From: Huiozyma naganishii CBS 8797
Taxonomy: Eukaryota > Ascomycota > Saccharomycetes > Saccharomycetales > Saccharomycetaceae
Direction: 5' to 3'
Length of the DNA stretch: 64,000 nucleotides
Assembly (NCBI RefSeq): GCF_000348985.1
Contig: NC_035925.1
Span: 1 to 64,000 of the forward strand
Positions 38,794 to 49,019 of the stretch are shown piece by piece; position 1 is the stretch's first letter; each line of letters opens with the position of its first letter. Made by a program: the position numbers and the translations under genes. The notes under the pieces were generated by a model. That model worked only from the letters and a program-made list of their open reading frames with translations, made no database searches and was not told the DNA's origin.

Positions 38794-40737
38794 ATGGAGG
38801 GAGCACCAGAAAACGAGAACGCCGCTGGAGGTGCCGGGAAGGGCACAGTTGAGGGCAATTTTACTGTACCGGTGAACCCGAGGCTACACTCTGCGAATGG
38901 AACCCCCGTGATGAACTCAATCCAGGAGGAGGAGTCGCCAGAGACCGCCAATGCGATCTTCCAGACACCGTACCTGAACCTTGAGAAAAACAGATCATCC
39001 GTGTACCTGGACATGGAACCGACACCCGGTTCGTTGAACAAGTCTGCGTTTGCATCGCCAAAATTGGCCCGTCCAAACTCGTCGTTCTACGGCGTTAAGG
39101 ACGGGAACAGCTCGAGCTCAAGTATCATCTATAACCCTTCTTTCTCCTTCGGAGGTGCCAAGGATAACAACAACACCAGCACCGATGCTACTGCTACTAC
39201 GAATTTGGGTGGTACTGGTAGCCCCAAGTTCAACACCACGTCTAACGAACATGAGGCCTTCAACCAGAGACGAAGAGGGTCTACGAAGTATATACCTGGC
39301 GTGAGGTTGGGTCCACCAACCTCTAGAAACAGGTCTCCGGTTCGATCGCCCTCCCCCGATCGGACCAAGAAATCGTCGACGATGCTGGACTCCCCGTTCA
39401 ACTTCAACACCACGTCGTTGAACCCTCATACACCGCCGGCGTCTGCGTCGCGGGCACAGTTCAGAAAGGGCCACAGGTACAAACACTCGTCTGTCTCGAT
39501 GAACTTCTTCCAGGAACCTGAGGTCAAGATCCCTCTCAATATAGCCAAATCGCTGCCGATCCCGGATCTCCGCGACATCCTGCACAACCTGTCCTGGCCC
39601 AAAGCCTACTCCCAATTGCTGGTGGTAAGCTTGCAAGTGGCGGCCTGTTTGATAACGTACGAGCTGGGCCATTCGCACTCGTGGAATGACTACCTTACGT
39701 TATCACACTTCATTGCATACGATATCGTCGGGTCGCTCGTCATAATATTTGTGGAGACGTTGAGCCAGTTTGAAGTGTGGTTCACGGGAAGTTTGACCTT
39801 CCCCTTTGGTCTGAACCGGATAGATGTCTTGCTGAGCTTTGCATCAGCGGTGTCACTATGCTTTGTTGGCCTGGATCTGATCTTCCATGTCGTGGAGGAG
39901 ATAGTCGTTGTGTTTGTGGAGGCTCCCAAGAGTGAACATCACGACAACATTGCTGCAACGATACCACATTCACACTACTCGACCAAGGATGGGGAGTCCA
40001 TAATACAGGGCAACAATTTGAGACTATGGTATACAGTATTGGGTGTTAACGCGCTCTTGGCCGTTCTCTCACTGTCCAAGATATACAACGTGAATGCCAA
40101 CTGTAAGCTGAAGACGAAGAACCCGCTGGTCACGATGGCATACATCCTTTACCTTGTTGTGTTCCCCTTCTTGGAAGGTGGCGCACTATCCAACATATCC
40201 GACTATCTAGCGACTCTTTTGATTGCGACCTTCATCATAATACATGGGTACACTATTGCAGGATGGACTTCGACGATCCTGCTGAATGGGTTTTCCACGA
40301 CTGAAATGGCTGGTCTGGCTCTACTAGACTACAACAGTGATCAATCCCTTGCGGCACAGGACACCACCGCGGAAATATCCTCGAAGGAGGGAAGTCAAGC
40401 AGTAAAGGGGAATACTAGGCCTAGGTCGTACACGCATCTGCCCACGTCCACTGTACAGACGCGGAAGAAAAAGTCTTTGAATCACGACCCAAGTGTGGTG
40501 AAGTCGCTGATCAAGGACAACATCGAGAACTTACCGGAGTTCAAACACAAATGTGACATGAAGAATTCGGGTCTGCTGATTAGCAAAATAAGTTTCGACC
40601 TGTATATTGTACTGATTAATGTAACGCTTCGAAATGGGTCCAACGAAGAGGAGCAACGACTCTTCTTAGCGATCGATAAGTGCGTCAAGCGGTACCTGCC
40701 TTACTCCGAGACCACCATAGAGATAGATAGAATATAA
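38794..40737 (+). CDS. ZRG17: Zrg17, ER zinc transporter subunit (CDF family)
   Basis: This 647-residue protein (S. cerevisiae 605) pairs with Msc2 to move zinc into the ER. The first ~250 residues are hydrophilic and Ser/Asn-rich with SP sites (RSPVRSPSPDR). About six membrane segments lie between roughly 270 and 505, including WPKAYSQLLVVSLQVAACLI and FGLNRIDVLLSFASAVSLCF. The His-rich loop common in CDF transporters is reduced to SEHHDNIAATIPHSHYS. A C-terminal soluble domain follows. As in other Zrg17-type subunits, several CDF zinc-site residues look replaced, consistent with a partner role. Confidence 0.94.
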   Translation: MEGAPENENAAGGAGKGTVEGNFTVPVNPRLHSANGTPVMNSIQEEESPETANAIFQTPYLNLEKNRSSVYLDMEPTPGSLNKSAFASPKLARPNSSFYGVKDGNSSSSSIIYNPSFSFGGAKDNNNTSTDATATTNLGGTGSPKFNTTSNEHEAFNQRRRGSTKYIPGVRLGPPTSRNRSPVRSPSPDRTKKSSTMLDSPFNFNTTSLNPHTPPASASRAQFRKGHRYKHSSVSMNFFQEPEVKIPLNIAKSLPIPDLRDILHNLSWPKAYSQLLVVSLQVAACLITYELGHSHSWNDYLTLSHFIAYDIVGSLVIIFVETLSQFEVWFTGSLTFPFGLNRIDVLLSFASAVSLCFVGLDLIFHVVEEIVVVFVEAPKSEHHDNIAATIPHSHYSTKDGESIIQGNNLRLWYTVLGVNALLAVLSLSKIYNVNANCKLKTKNPLVTMAYILYLVVFPFLEGGALSNISDYLATLLIATFIIIHGYTIAGWTSTILLNGFSTTEMAGLALLDYNSDQSLAAQDTTAEISSKEGSQAVKGNTRPRSYTHLPTSTVQTRKKKSLNHDPSVVKSLIKDNIENLPEFKHKCDMKNSGLLISKISFDLYIVLINVTLRNGSNEEEQRLFLAIDKCVKRYLPYSETTIEIDRI

Positions 40738-40829
40738 AAAGCGGGCAGAGGAGGCATGCAATCAGCGCCATTGTTGCTTGTACCGATGTCGGATGCAGAA
40801 TTGATGTATTGTATATTCTCTATATAAGA

Positions 40830-42743
40830 CTAGTCCTGTTTAACACCGTCCACTTGTCCCCGAAGGGATGAGAGACAGTCCTTATACTCTGCTTCGTCAT
40901 CCCCGGCCACGTCAGTACTGACGACCTCGGAGACCTCTACATGTTTCCCGCTGACGTCTCTGCTAATATCCTCGTCTATGTGTTTGCTCCAGAAATTGCG
41001 TTCACCTTTCCCGACGAGCAAATTGTACGCGAACCCTGCAGCGTTTGCTCTTGCGGTTCTCCCACACCGATGCACGTACTGTTGAGAAGACAAGGGGACG
41101 TCGTAGTTCACGACGTCTGTAATGTTGTTGATGTCTATACCTCTGGACATCAGGTCCGTGGTGATCAGCACCTGGGTTGAGGATGCTGTCTCCCTGGAGA
41201 ACTCGGCTAGCAATCTTTTGTTATCCACCTTTGAGTTGTTTGAGTTGATCGAGTGGACAGTCATGTCTCCTTCCTTGTTCAAAATTTGCAGTAGTGATGC
41301 GAGTCTGAGAGAGTTTTGGTTGGATTTGACGAACACGAGGACCTTTGCCCGTTGCTTCTCTTCACCCTCAGTGGTGGTCTTTAACTGCAACAGTCTCAAT
41401 AGGAACAGAGGTTTGTACAGGGACTTGGCCGTTGGGATGTGAATGTTGTATTCTTGCAACGTTGGTGGCAGATTGTACAGTTTGACTGAGTCTGTGACGA
41501 ACAGTCTTGGATTGTACAGTTTGAGGTCGTGCAATTTTGCCGTGTTTGTAGTCAATGTAGCACTGAAGACCATTTTGATGACGTTCCCTGGCATTGGGTC
41601 GACGTTTTGCTTCTCTGTGTCCAGTTGTTGCATGAGTTCATGACACCAGTTTTGGAAAGACTGGTTAAGCAATCTGTCCGCTTCATCTAGGACTAGGAAT
41701 TTTAAGTTGCGCAAGGAGATGGATTTCAAATTGATGTGGTCTACGAGTCTGCCCGGAGTGACAATGAGGATGTCTGGTTCTGAGTTGATTAGTTTCTGGT
41801 GTTCTTCTCTCAGCGAATTTTCCAATTTGGAGAAGCTGACGATGATGTTTGTACCTTTGATCAGTTTTGTCAGTGTATCGTACACTTGGTGGATAAGCGG
41901 TTTTGTTGGGACGAGGATGAGTGCACGGAGTCTGTTGACCGTTCTGGAGCTGAGAGTCTGCACTAAGGGGATTGTGTAACTGAGTGTTTTTCCTGACCCT
42001 GTAGCTGCGTTAACAAGCACGTCTCCAACTCTTCTTGTGAAGTTCCGCTTTGTGATTTTGTACGTGGTGTTTATCGTTGGTAGAATTGTGTCCAGTATAG
42101 CTGTTTGGATCGGGAACGTCTCCTGTGAGTAGTTCTCTGCGATGTTTTGAAGCAGTTTGTCGTTCAAGAGATCGGAGTATTGGGAGTATGGTTTAACCAT
42201 TGAGTTGTCGTATATGACTTTTGTAGTGTTGACGAACGCGAGGGACTTGTGGTGTGCGGAGGTAATTTCCGGTTTCAACGTTGGTCTGACGATAGCCGGC
42301 TGTGGTATGTTTTCTAGTGGGTGCAGTGTGGTATCTTCAGTAACAGCGGCGGCAGAAGCATCTTCACTGTTTTCGGTGGGTACCACCGTTGTAGCTTGAT
42401 CCTGCAGCACTACGGAATTCTGGAACCGTGAGAGCACTGATCCGTGCTTGCGGGAGGCGGAACCGTCGACTTCAACCTCATCGACTTCAACCTCATCGAC
42501 TTCAACCTCATCGACCTCATCGACCTCGATCTCTGAAAAATCTGACGACTCTGAAGGGTCGTCCTCGGATTCTTCTAAACCTTCCCCATCCTCAGACTCC
42601 TCCTTGCCCCGCTGATCCCTCACTTGCGCACCACCACGCCTTCTCTTTAGCGGTCCAACCCTGCTCTTCAGCAACTGTAACTTGTCGACACCGCCTTGAC
42701 CCCCCGCAACCTCCTGTCCTGGTTCAAATCTCTGGGCAAACAT
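40830..42743 (-). CDS. DBP6: Dbp6, DEAD-box RNA helicase for 60S assembly
   Basis: This 637-residue nucleolar helicase (S. cerevisiae 629) acts with Dbp9, Npa1, Npa2, Nop8 and Rsa3 in early 60S assembly. An acidic N-terminus contains a slipped repeat DEVEVDEVEVDEVEVDG (about 70-90; 15-base DNA unit near 42472-42530). Helicase motifs are present in order: AATGSGKTLSY (motif I, about 240), PTKPLIHQ (Ia), VTPGR (Ib), VLDEADRLL (II, about 350), SATLT (III) and HRCGRTARA (VI, about 560). It is divergent from RSM19 across about 200 bases that include an AAAATTTT RRPE-like core. Confidence 0.97.
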   Translation of the reverse strand: MFAQRFEPGQEVAGGQGGVDKLQLLKSRVGPLKRRRGGAQVRDQRGKEESEDGEGLEESEDDPSESSDFSEIEVDEVDEVEVDEVEVDEVEVDGSASRKHGSVLSRFQNSVVLQDQATTVVPTENSEDASAAAVTEDTTLHPLENIPQPAIVRPTLKPEITSAHHKSLAFVNTTKVIYDNSMVKPYSQYSDLLNDKLLQNIAENYSQETFPIQTAILDTILPTINTTYKITKRNFTRRVGDVLVNAATGSGKTLSYTIPLVQTLSSRTVNRLRALILVPTKPLIHQVYDTLTKLIKGTNIIVSFSKLENSLREEHQKLINSEPDILIVTPGRLVDHINLKSISLRNLKFLVLDEADRLLNQSFQNWCHELMQQLDTEKQNVDPMPGNVIKMVFSATLTTNTAKLHDLKLYNPRLFVTDSVKLYNLPPTLQEYNIHIPTAKSLYKPLFLLRLLQLKTTTEGEEKQRAKVLVFVKSNQNSLRLASLLQILNKEGDMTVHSINSNNSKVDNKRLLAEFSRETASSTQVLITTDLMSRGIDINNITDVVNYDVPLSSQQYVHRCGRTARANAAGFAYNLLVGKGERNFWSKHIDEDISRDVSGKHVEVSEVVSTDVAGDDEAEYKDCLSSLRGQVDGVKQD

Positions 42744-42945
42744 CCAATCCGGTATAGCGGTGACCTACAGCAACTACTACAGCAACCAATGCAACTACCG
42801 CACCCACCAACACCAGCAACATCAACACCAACCGTCAACTACCACTGTAACAACTTCTTGTTAAAATTTTGCACAATTTGAACTTTGAGTCGAAGAGCCC
42901 GTCTCAAGAGGACACTTCAGAAGACTCTCCAGCGGGCTGTTAACG

Positions 42946-43218
42946 ATGTTGGCGACGGCGGTGAGACTGTCGCGGTCCGCGTGGAAGGGTCCCAACGTGG
43001 TTCCTCTGCCCGTGCGGGACGCGCTGGCGAAGGGGACACCGATCCGCACGAACGCCAGGTCGGCAACGGTGTTGCCGCAGTTTGTTGGGTTGAAGTTCCA
43101 GATCCACAACGGCAAAGAGTACGTCCCAGTGGAGATCACGGAGGATATGGTCGGACACAAGCTGGGGGAGTTTGCACACACGCGCAAACGGCTCAGTTAT
43201 GAATTGAAGAAGAAGTAG
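42946..43218 (+). CDS. RSM19: Rsm19, mitochondrial small subunit protein uS19m
   Basis: At 90 residues (S. cerevisiae 91) this is the mitochondrial S19 protein. The S19 core is clear: [13 protein letters not shown] near the start, [36 protein letters not shown] and [15 protein letters not shown]. It is read in the same direction as MRPS12, another mitochondrial small-subunit gene. Confidence 0.97.
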   Translation: MLATAVRLSRSAWKGPNVVPLPVRDALAKGTPIRTNARSATVLPQFVGLKFQIHNGKEYVPVEITEDMVGHKLGEFAHTRKRLSYELKKK

Positions 43219-43446
43219 AGGAAGAACATCTCCCCTGCAAGGGCCAGGCGGGGGGGGGGATGTTCAAGCAGCACGCTACTGCTACTACACTGGTGTGTGG
43301 TGGTAGCGTGAGTAAATACCCAGCCCATCTGTAAATACATAGACGTCCAGCAACAGCAGCAGCAACAGCAAGTGCTGCTGGACACCGTTTTGAACAAATC
43401 GACGATTTTGAGACGACGACGACGACTTCGAAGGACGTTGACGGCG

Positions 43447-43992
43447 ATGAAGACGGCGATGATGCACCCCATGAGTCTACTGGGTGCCCTGAGGGCGGCC
43501 CCACTTCGCGTGTCACTTCGCGTGTCAATGGTTACACCCTTTCGCACGCCGTTGATGCCCCGCTGCGGGTTATTACCGTTCACTAGGACCCTGTCGACGA
43601 CCTCCTTCTGCCAGGCGACTATTAACCAGATCCGTCGTGGGAGCGGGCCCCCCAGGAGGCGCAAAGTGTCCGAGTCCCCCGACTTGGAACGGTGTCCCTT
43701 CAAGAGAGGGGTTGTTGTGCGTGTAATGGTGTTGAAGCCCAAGAAACCGAACTCTGCACAGCGTAAGGCCTGTAGGGTACGGTTATCCAACGGGAAAGTG
43801 GTCTCCGCGTACATCCCAGGGGAGGGGCACAATGCACAGGAGCACAGTATCGTGTACGTCCGCGGCGGGAGGTGTCAGGACCTCCCAGGTGTAAAGTACC
43901 ATCTCGTCCGGGGCGCTGGCGACTTGGGGGGGGTACTCAATCGCATCTCTTCAAGATCGAAATACGGAGTCAAGAGACCCACAAAGACCTGA
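43447..43992 (+). CDS. MRPS12: Mrps12, mitochondrial small subunit protein uS12m
   Basis: The S12 core is unmistakable: [60 protein letters not shown] and RSKYGVKRP; it forms part of the decoding centre. The start is uncertain. The first in-frame ATG (43447) gives 181 residues with a long, acid-free Arg-rich presequence; the ATG at 43528 gives 154, closest to the S. cerevisiae length (153). Upstream DNA contains CAG/CAA and GAC triplet runs, and the presequence region has a local duplication (CTTCGCGTGTCA twice). Confidence 0.95.
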   Translation: MKTAMMHPMSLLGALRAAPLRVSLRVSMVTPFRTPLMPRCGLLPFTRTLSTTSFCQATINQIRRGSGPPRRRKVSESPDLERCPFKRGVVVRVMVLKPKKPNSAQRKACRVRLSNGKVVSAYIPGEGHNAQEHSIVYVRGGRCQDLPGVKYHLVRGAGDLGGVLNRISSRSKYGVKRPTKT

Positions 43993-44169
43993 CTCCATTG
44001 ACCTCAAACAACCCTTGTACATATACACACACTACTACTACATAGCCCTACCCACCACCACTACATAGTATACTAAGCCTTATTGAACAGTTTTAAAAGG
44101 AGAACCTGTTACTGACTACTACTTTAACTTCGCAAGACGACAAACGCTTACGAAGAAGGGCACAGGGCC

Positions 44170-45192
44170 ATGCTGCAATTGAAACCGTACAACTTACTCA
44201 TCCAGAAGACGGTCAGCGAGGCCGTAGAGGCCGCCCAGCAGGGCAGACCGCTCGCGTTGGACCGTATCATCTCAGACTTCGACTACACCACTTTCCACAT
44301 GTACAACACTGCAGAGGATCAAGCGGGCACCGTGTACCTCAGCGTGCGTACGAAAGCGTGGCAGAGTGTGTTGCAATGCGGTGGGCTGTTGGAGTACTTG
44401 CAGGAGGTGTACAGTGGTTGCACCGGTGTGACGCTGCTACAGCAACCGGAACAAGGGTACGACTTGACGTTGGCGTTGCAACTTACAAGTTCCCCCACAG
44501 AGGATACCGTGTTGCAACTGTCTTTGCTCAAGACTCACATCATGGCGTCGCCCTTCAAGTTGGCGTTCAAAGAGTTCGACGTCTTGAAGAATGTGCCCGT
44601 GGACCCGGAAACTGCTCAATTGCAACAGGGGCCAGCGTCCAGTCTGTTCGCGATACAGTACAGGGATGATGAGACTATCTTCATCAAGCCCGCGAACGAC
44701 AGGATCACGGTCATCTTCGACACCGTCTTCGAAGATGAGACGGACAAGATCTTTGGGAAAGTGTTCCTGCAGGAGTTTGTCGACGCGAGGAAGCGTAACA
44801 GGTCTATCCAATCCGCCCCGCAGGTACTGTACTCGCACGAGCGACCCCTAGAACTGGGCAGCAGCAACCACCCTAATCTACAGGGGCAACCTTCCCGCGG
44901 GTACATCACGTTTGTGTTGTTCCCCAGACACTTCCAAACGCAGGAAGTCCAATTATCCTCCGTGTACCAGTTAGTCCTCTTCAGGAACTACTTCCACTAC
45001 CACATCAAGTGTGCCAAGGCGTACATGCACTCGCGTATGCGCTACAGGGTCAACACTTTCGTGAAAGTGCTCAACAGGGCCAAAGTGGACGATGACGACA
45101 ACGACAATCAGCCAGCAGCCGAGTCCAGCACGGGTGCAACCTCAACGGGGCCCACAAGAAGAACAGCCACGGGTCGCAAACTCGTCTACTGA
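44170..45192 (+). CDS. ARC35: Arc35, Arp2/3 complex subunit (ARPC2)
   Basis: At 340 residues (S. cerevisiae 342) this is the p34/ARPC2 subunit, which with ARPC4 forms the Arp2/3 core that nucleates branched actin in cortical patches. Family segments include [11 protein letters not shown] near the start, [42 protein letters not shown] and [16 protein letters not shown]. The C-terminal ~40 residues are a low-complexity Asp/Asn/Ser/Thr tail. It follows MRPS12 in the conserved order. Confidence 0.97.
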   Translation: MLQLKPYNLLIQKTVSEAVEAAQQGRPLALDRIISDFDYTTFHMYNTAEDQAGTVYLSVRTKAWQSVLQCGGLLEYLQEVYSGCTGVTLLQQPEQGYDLTLALQLTSSPTEDTVLQLSLLKTHIMASPFKLAFKEFDVLKNVPVDPETAQLQQGPASSLFAIQYRDDETIFIKPANDRITVIFDTVFEDETDKIFGKVFLQEFVDARKRNRSIQSAPQVLYSHERPLELGSSNHPNLQGQPSRGYITFVLFPRHFQTQEVQLSSVYQLVLFRNYFHYHIKCAKAYMHSRMRYRVNTFVKVLNRAKVDDDDNDNQPAAESSTGATSTGPTRRTATGRKLVY

Positions 45193-45472
45193 TATGCCGT
45201 TCTGGCACTGGTACTACCACGCAATATGTGTATACACTCTACAGTATATAAAGAATACACGCCCAACACACAGCGCAATTGATCCGACTGTCGACCAGAA
45301 GAGTACATGTAGCCCGTGATACGACCCCCCCGGACAAGACTCCTCTCCATCAGAGACACCTCGAGGCAGTCGCAGTCGTCTGTTATTTAAACTGTCTAGG
45401 AAGATCCGACCCAAACGGAACGTGGATCTTCAACTGGGGAGGAGACGGCTGGAGTCACAACGGACCGCAGAG

Positions 45473-47269
45473 ATGGTATGGTTCGTTGTCGTTCGGGTGG
45501 TCTCGTGGTCCGTGTACGGCACGTTTGCCGCGATTAACAGGTACTTCCACTACAAGACCCACTGGAGGGACTATCCGTTGACTTTGGCTGTGGTCACCGT
45601 GAACATGCTGCTGCTGCTGATGACAGACTTCATGCTGCCTCTAGATATATTCCATACGTCGTTGTGGGACCGTCCAGCGGGGGATACTACTGGCCCCGAG
45701 TTGCCAATTGGCGCGAATGCGACAGCAGGTTTGCCCTTGTCCCTGCTGAAGAGGGAGCAACCGCAGGGCCAAGCCGCACGAGGTGCGTTCTATGTGGTGT
45801 GGCCCACCGTATACTGGCTGCAATTCGTCATATGTTGGTTCGCGATCCCAGTGCTTATCTCGTACATTGGGCTCAAGTACGCGGCCGCATACGAGGAGAA
45901 GAGACGCAAGTTTGTCATGGCAGTGTACTCAAACCTCAAGTTTTACCTGCTGTGCCTCTTGGGGGTCGCCGTCGGTGTAGTGTACCTTGTGTTCAGTACG
46001 GGTCATGCAATACGCGAGTTCAAACCGCTGCTTATCTCCATGGCACACCTGTACTCGTTGAGTTACACGCTAATCCTATTATCCCGGGGGGTCGTGCTCC
46101 TGCCGAGGGCATTACTCAACTTCGCTAGCGTGCCAACAACGGAGGCACACAACTCGCTGTACGTGGAGCTTAGTAGACGCAACGACGACCTCAACGACTC
46201 GCAGGTGAACGTCCTCGAGTCCGCAGCGGGGATCCTTCAAACGCAAGAGGTCAGGAACGGTGACGTCCTGTTCAACCAGTTACTGCTCGATTGCCAACAG
46301 GAGGTCCGTGGGAGGATTGAGGGGCTTAATTTACAATCAGTGACAGGGGCCGGCGGGTCCAGTGGTACCTCGCAGATCGCTTCCCTGGACAAGCTCAACA
46401 AGACTTACAACAAGTTCATTACACATTACTACAACTACTGCTACTACCAGAACCAATCGAACACAATCATCCATGTACTTGCGCAGACGGGGAAGACGCA
46501 ACTGGACCTTGTGCGGAAGTACGTCATCGTGGCTCTCGGTGTCGTCTCCACCGTGCTCTCTGCGTTTATCGTCGTCCTAGAGGTGTCCCCTACCAAATGG
46601 GCCCACGGGTGGGTTTTCCTCGGGTCCAGCTGGTACAACTTCATCCTTGTGTTTGTGATCCTGACTTACAACACGGTAGCCTCTCTGTACGCCATGAGTC
46701 AGATCAAGTTCAGTAACTTCCACCTGATAGCAAACGGCGGGAGCAATCCAGCGAACGTGCTCTATTATTCCCTGTACTCTAGTCGGTTACTGTTCCCGCT
46801 GTGTTTCAACCTGATGACGTTAATCCCCGCCGCAGGGTCCCCACAGGACGAGTCCGTGTTTGCACAGACGTTGTACGGGGACGTCACGTTGATCCCACTG
46901 GTCAATGCGTTGAACAAGTACCTCCCACCTGTGTTCCTCGTTCTCGTGCCGCTGTCCTTCAAGTACGACATCAAAGAGAAGATCTTGCTCCGCGTGCTGG
47001 GGGAGGACTACTACTACCAGTTCTTCGGGATGATGCCGTACGACCCAGACTCGGTACAGGACGACATCGAGGGTTCCCGCACTCACGTCGACGAGGACTA
47101 CCAGTACTTCTTGGAGGACGGACGATACTTGTTCGAAAGGGCTTCTGCGAACAATGTGCAGAGAGCGGATAGCATTGAGATCGGGTTGACGAGAGCCAGC
47201 CGTGAGGGAACTGCAGTGAGGGAAACTACTACGCAAGACGACACGACTACGCCGTTGTCGTACATATAG
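45473..47269 (+). CDS. LMBR1-family (LMBD2-like) multi-pass membrane protein
   Basis: This 598-residue polytopic protein has about nine hydrophobic segments. The pattern TDFMLPLDIFHTSL, then YWLQFVICWFAIPVLISYI and SRGVVLLPRALLNFA, matches LMBR1-domain proteins (PLDV, YW..Q...W, G.V..PR). Between about 230 and 340 is a cytoplasmic coiled-coil-like region (LSRRNDDLNDSQVNVLE). The C-terminus is acidic (DPDSVQDDIEGSR, DEDYQYFLEDGRY). The ATG at 45473 starts the first membrane segment. I recall no S. cerevisiae gene at this place between SOL1 and ARC35, so it may be an ancestral gene lost there. Its role in yeasts is unknown to me. Confidence 0.72.
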   Translation: MVWFVVVRVVSWSVYGTFAAINRYFHYKTHWRDYPLTLAVVTVNMLLLLMTDFMLPLDIFHTSLWDRPAGDTTGPELPIGANATAGLPLSLLKREQPQGQAARGAFYVVWPTVYWLQFVICWFAIPVLISYIGLKYAAAYEEKRRKFVMAVYSNLKFYLLCLLGVAVGVVYLVFSTGHAIREFKPLLISMAHLYSLSYTLILLSRGVVLLPRALLNFASVPTTEAHNSLYVELSRRNDDLNDSQVNVLESAAGILQTQEVRNGDVLFNQLLLDCQQEVRGRIEGLNLQSVTGAGGSSGTSQIASLDKLNKTYNKFITHYYNYCYYQNQSNTIIHVLAQTGKTQLDLVRKYVIVALGVVSTVLSAFIVVLEVSPTKWAHGWVFLGSSWYNFILVFVILTYNTVASLYAMSQIKFSNFHLIANGGSNPANVLYYSLYSSRLLFPLCFNLMTLIPAAGSPQDESVFAQTLYGDVTLIPLVNALNKYLPPVFLVLVPLSFKYDIKEKILLRVLGEDYYYQFFGMMPYDPDSVQDDIEGSRTHVDEDYQYFLEDGRYLFERASANNVQRADSIEIGLTRASREGTAVRETTTQDDTTTPLSYI

Positions 47270-47511
47270 CATGTGGGTGTTACGGCTGGATGTTATTAGG
47301 ATATAGATATAAGAAATTGTATGTACGGTTTTACATGGAAGAACGAGAATAAGAGGAAGGTTAGAAGCGACGGTGTGCAGAGATGACGTGGATGACAATT
47401 GTGTCAAACGTCCAATGGGGAGCGGGATGGAATCTGAAGTTTGCAATATATGGGGGTTTAATTCATGCCTGTCTGTTTTGCTGTTCGCTCCTTCTCTCTA
47501 CCTTCTTGGTC

Positions 47512-48453
47512 CTAGGTGCTAAACGGTTCATTGAACTCCAATTGTTGATGGAACTTGTACTTCTTTTTTGTGACAAAGACGTCAGTTAGTGCGTCGTCGT
47601 CCACAAACCAGGACACACGCCCTGCAGCGCCTTCGTTGACGATACTGCTTGGAAGTCCCTTCTCTGGTCTCTCCATGATCATCTTGATGATCGGGGCCTT
47701 CGTGGCACCTTCCACCACGAAGATGACCCTGTGCGAGTGGCAGATGACCGGGATAGTCAAGGATATCCTTTCGCTAGGCCCACTGGGGGCCTTTTCCACG
47801 GGGACGACCCATGCGAGTTTCTCACGCAAGTTTTCTTGGAAATTGGGGAACAGCGAGGCAATGTGTCCATCTGGAGCGCAACCTAGCAAGAAAAGATCGA
47901 ACATCGGAAGTTTGACCGAGTCCCTACCTGCGAAACCTCTAATGAGTACTTTCTCGTAACTGTCTGCGCACTCCTGTGGGTCATCGATCAGGGATTCGTC
48001 AATGTGGTAGATGTTTGGCGTACCGTACTTCTCCGTGTCAATAAGGTCAAATATTTTCCTCTTGGCTTGCCCGTAGTTACTCTGGTCCGATTCAAAGGGC
48101 ACGAGCCGTTCGTCAGCAAAGTATATATCCCACTTGCCCCACTGCACGTCGGTTCTGCTCAGCAGCCCCTCGTGGAGCACCTGAATAAGCGACCCACCGG
48201 AGATGGCAATCTTAAACCGTTGCTCCTTCTTTGGACGATCCTTCTTCTCCCTAGCAGACGACATGCTCTTCGTCGAGAGCACACGCTGCATGTCGCTCGA
48301 GTCGTAATTGCTAGCTGCCAGGGACACGTTCGAGGGCCTCCTCTCCTTGGGCAATAGTGCCCCGTTCTGCGCGTACACTACGTAATCGGCCACGGCCTCT
48401 GCCACCCCGGAAAACTCATGGAAGGCAAACACTTTAGGCACAGTGGTCGTCAT
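47512..48453 (-). CDS. SOL1: Sol1/Sol2-type 6-phosphogluconolactonase-like protein
   Basis: This 313-residue protein (S. cerevisiae Sol1 315) belongs to the 6-phosphogluconolactonase fold. Sol1 and Sol2 were found through tRNA export/processing phenotypes and are thought to lack lactonase activity, unlike Sol3 and Sol4. Motifs kept are AISGGSLIQVL, FADERLVPFESDQSNYG and GCAPDGHIASLFPN. The insertion with RVLSTKSMSSAREKKDRPKK before AISGGS is typical of Sol1/Sol2. Synteny supports the YNR034W copy. Whether it has catalytic activity cannot be read from sequence. Confidence 0.93.
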   Translation of the reverse strand: MTTTVPKVFAFHEFSGVAEAVADYVVYAQNGALLPKERRPSNVSLAASNYDSSDMQRVLSTKSMSSAREKKDRPKKEQRFKIAISGGSLIQVLHEGLLSRTDVQWGKWDIYFADERLVPFESDQSNYGQAKRKIFDLIDTEKYGTPNIYHIDESLIDDPQECADSYEKVLIRGFAGRDSVKLPMFDLFLLGCAPDGHIASLFPNFQENLREKLAWVVPVEKAPSGPSERISLTIPVICHSHRVIFVVEGATKAPIIKMIMERPEKGLPSSIVNEGAAGRVSWFVDDDALTDVFVTKKKYKFHQQLEFNEPFST

Positions 48454-49019
48454 TTTCCTTTTGTCTAATATTTCGTTCGCTTCAGCTCAGTTTAAAGGGA
48501 ACTATAATGGGAAAAAAAGAGCGAAAGCTAGCTACCTGTAGTTCTGTTTCGTCTGTTGCTGGACTGTACTTCTCAGTCTCCTGACTTGGTATCCTGTCTT
48601 GTCTTGTTTTATTTTATCTTATTTTAATTTTTCAGTTTTCTGTTTCCCCCGTATTCCGATGTATTCTCGTTCGGTGCGGAGTAGTTTCCTGGGAGTGAGA
48701 CTGTATTAGCTTAATTGCAATGGGGTTGAATCTTCTGCCGTCCCTTGTAGCTGTGATGAGAGTAGCAAATTGTAGCTGTGTAGCTGTGTAGCTGTGTAGT
48801 TGTGTAGAGAGAGAGAACACTGTGTCTTCCTCTATGCGCTGTTTTCCCTGAGGGGGTGAAATTTGGAGCGGAGGCAAAGAAAAAATTTTGGTTCGCGAAA
48901 ATTTATAACACCGCTGGTGTCCGGGTAAAAAACGGCCGCCGGGGTTATACCGCGGGTGTCTGGGCTTTTTCCACTTTTTAGCCGCCGGCAGACCGAGTGT
49001 AATACGGATCCTGGGAGTG
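48454..49019. other. Intergenic region: SOL1 promoter and ABZ1 3' end
   Basis: A 10-base tandem repeat (TGTAGCTGTG-type, about 48769-48806) is followed by a GC-rich stretch at 48910-48995 with a Reb1-type CGGGTAA (48922-48928), two GCCGCCGG boxes and two similar GGTGTCYGGG segments. No gene is seen. Confidence 0.5.

Noticed and set aside
42428..42757. A plus-strand frame opposite the DBP6 N-terminus
   Set aside because: Pro/His/Arg-rich shadow of the acidic repeat.
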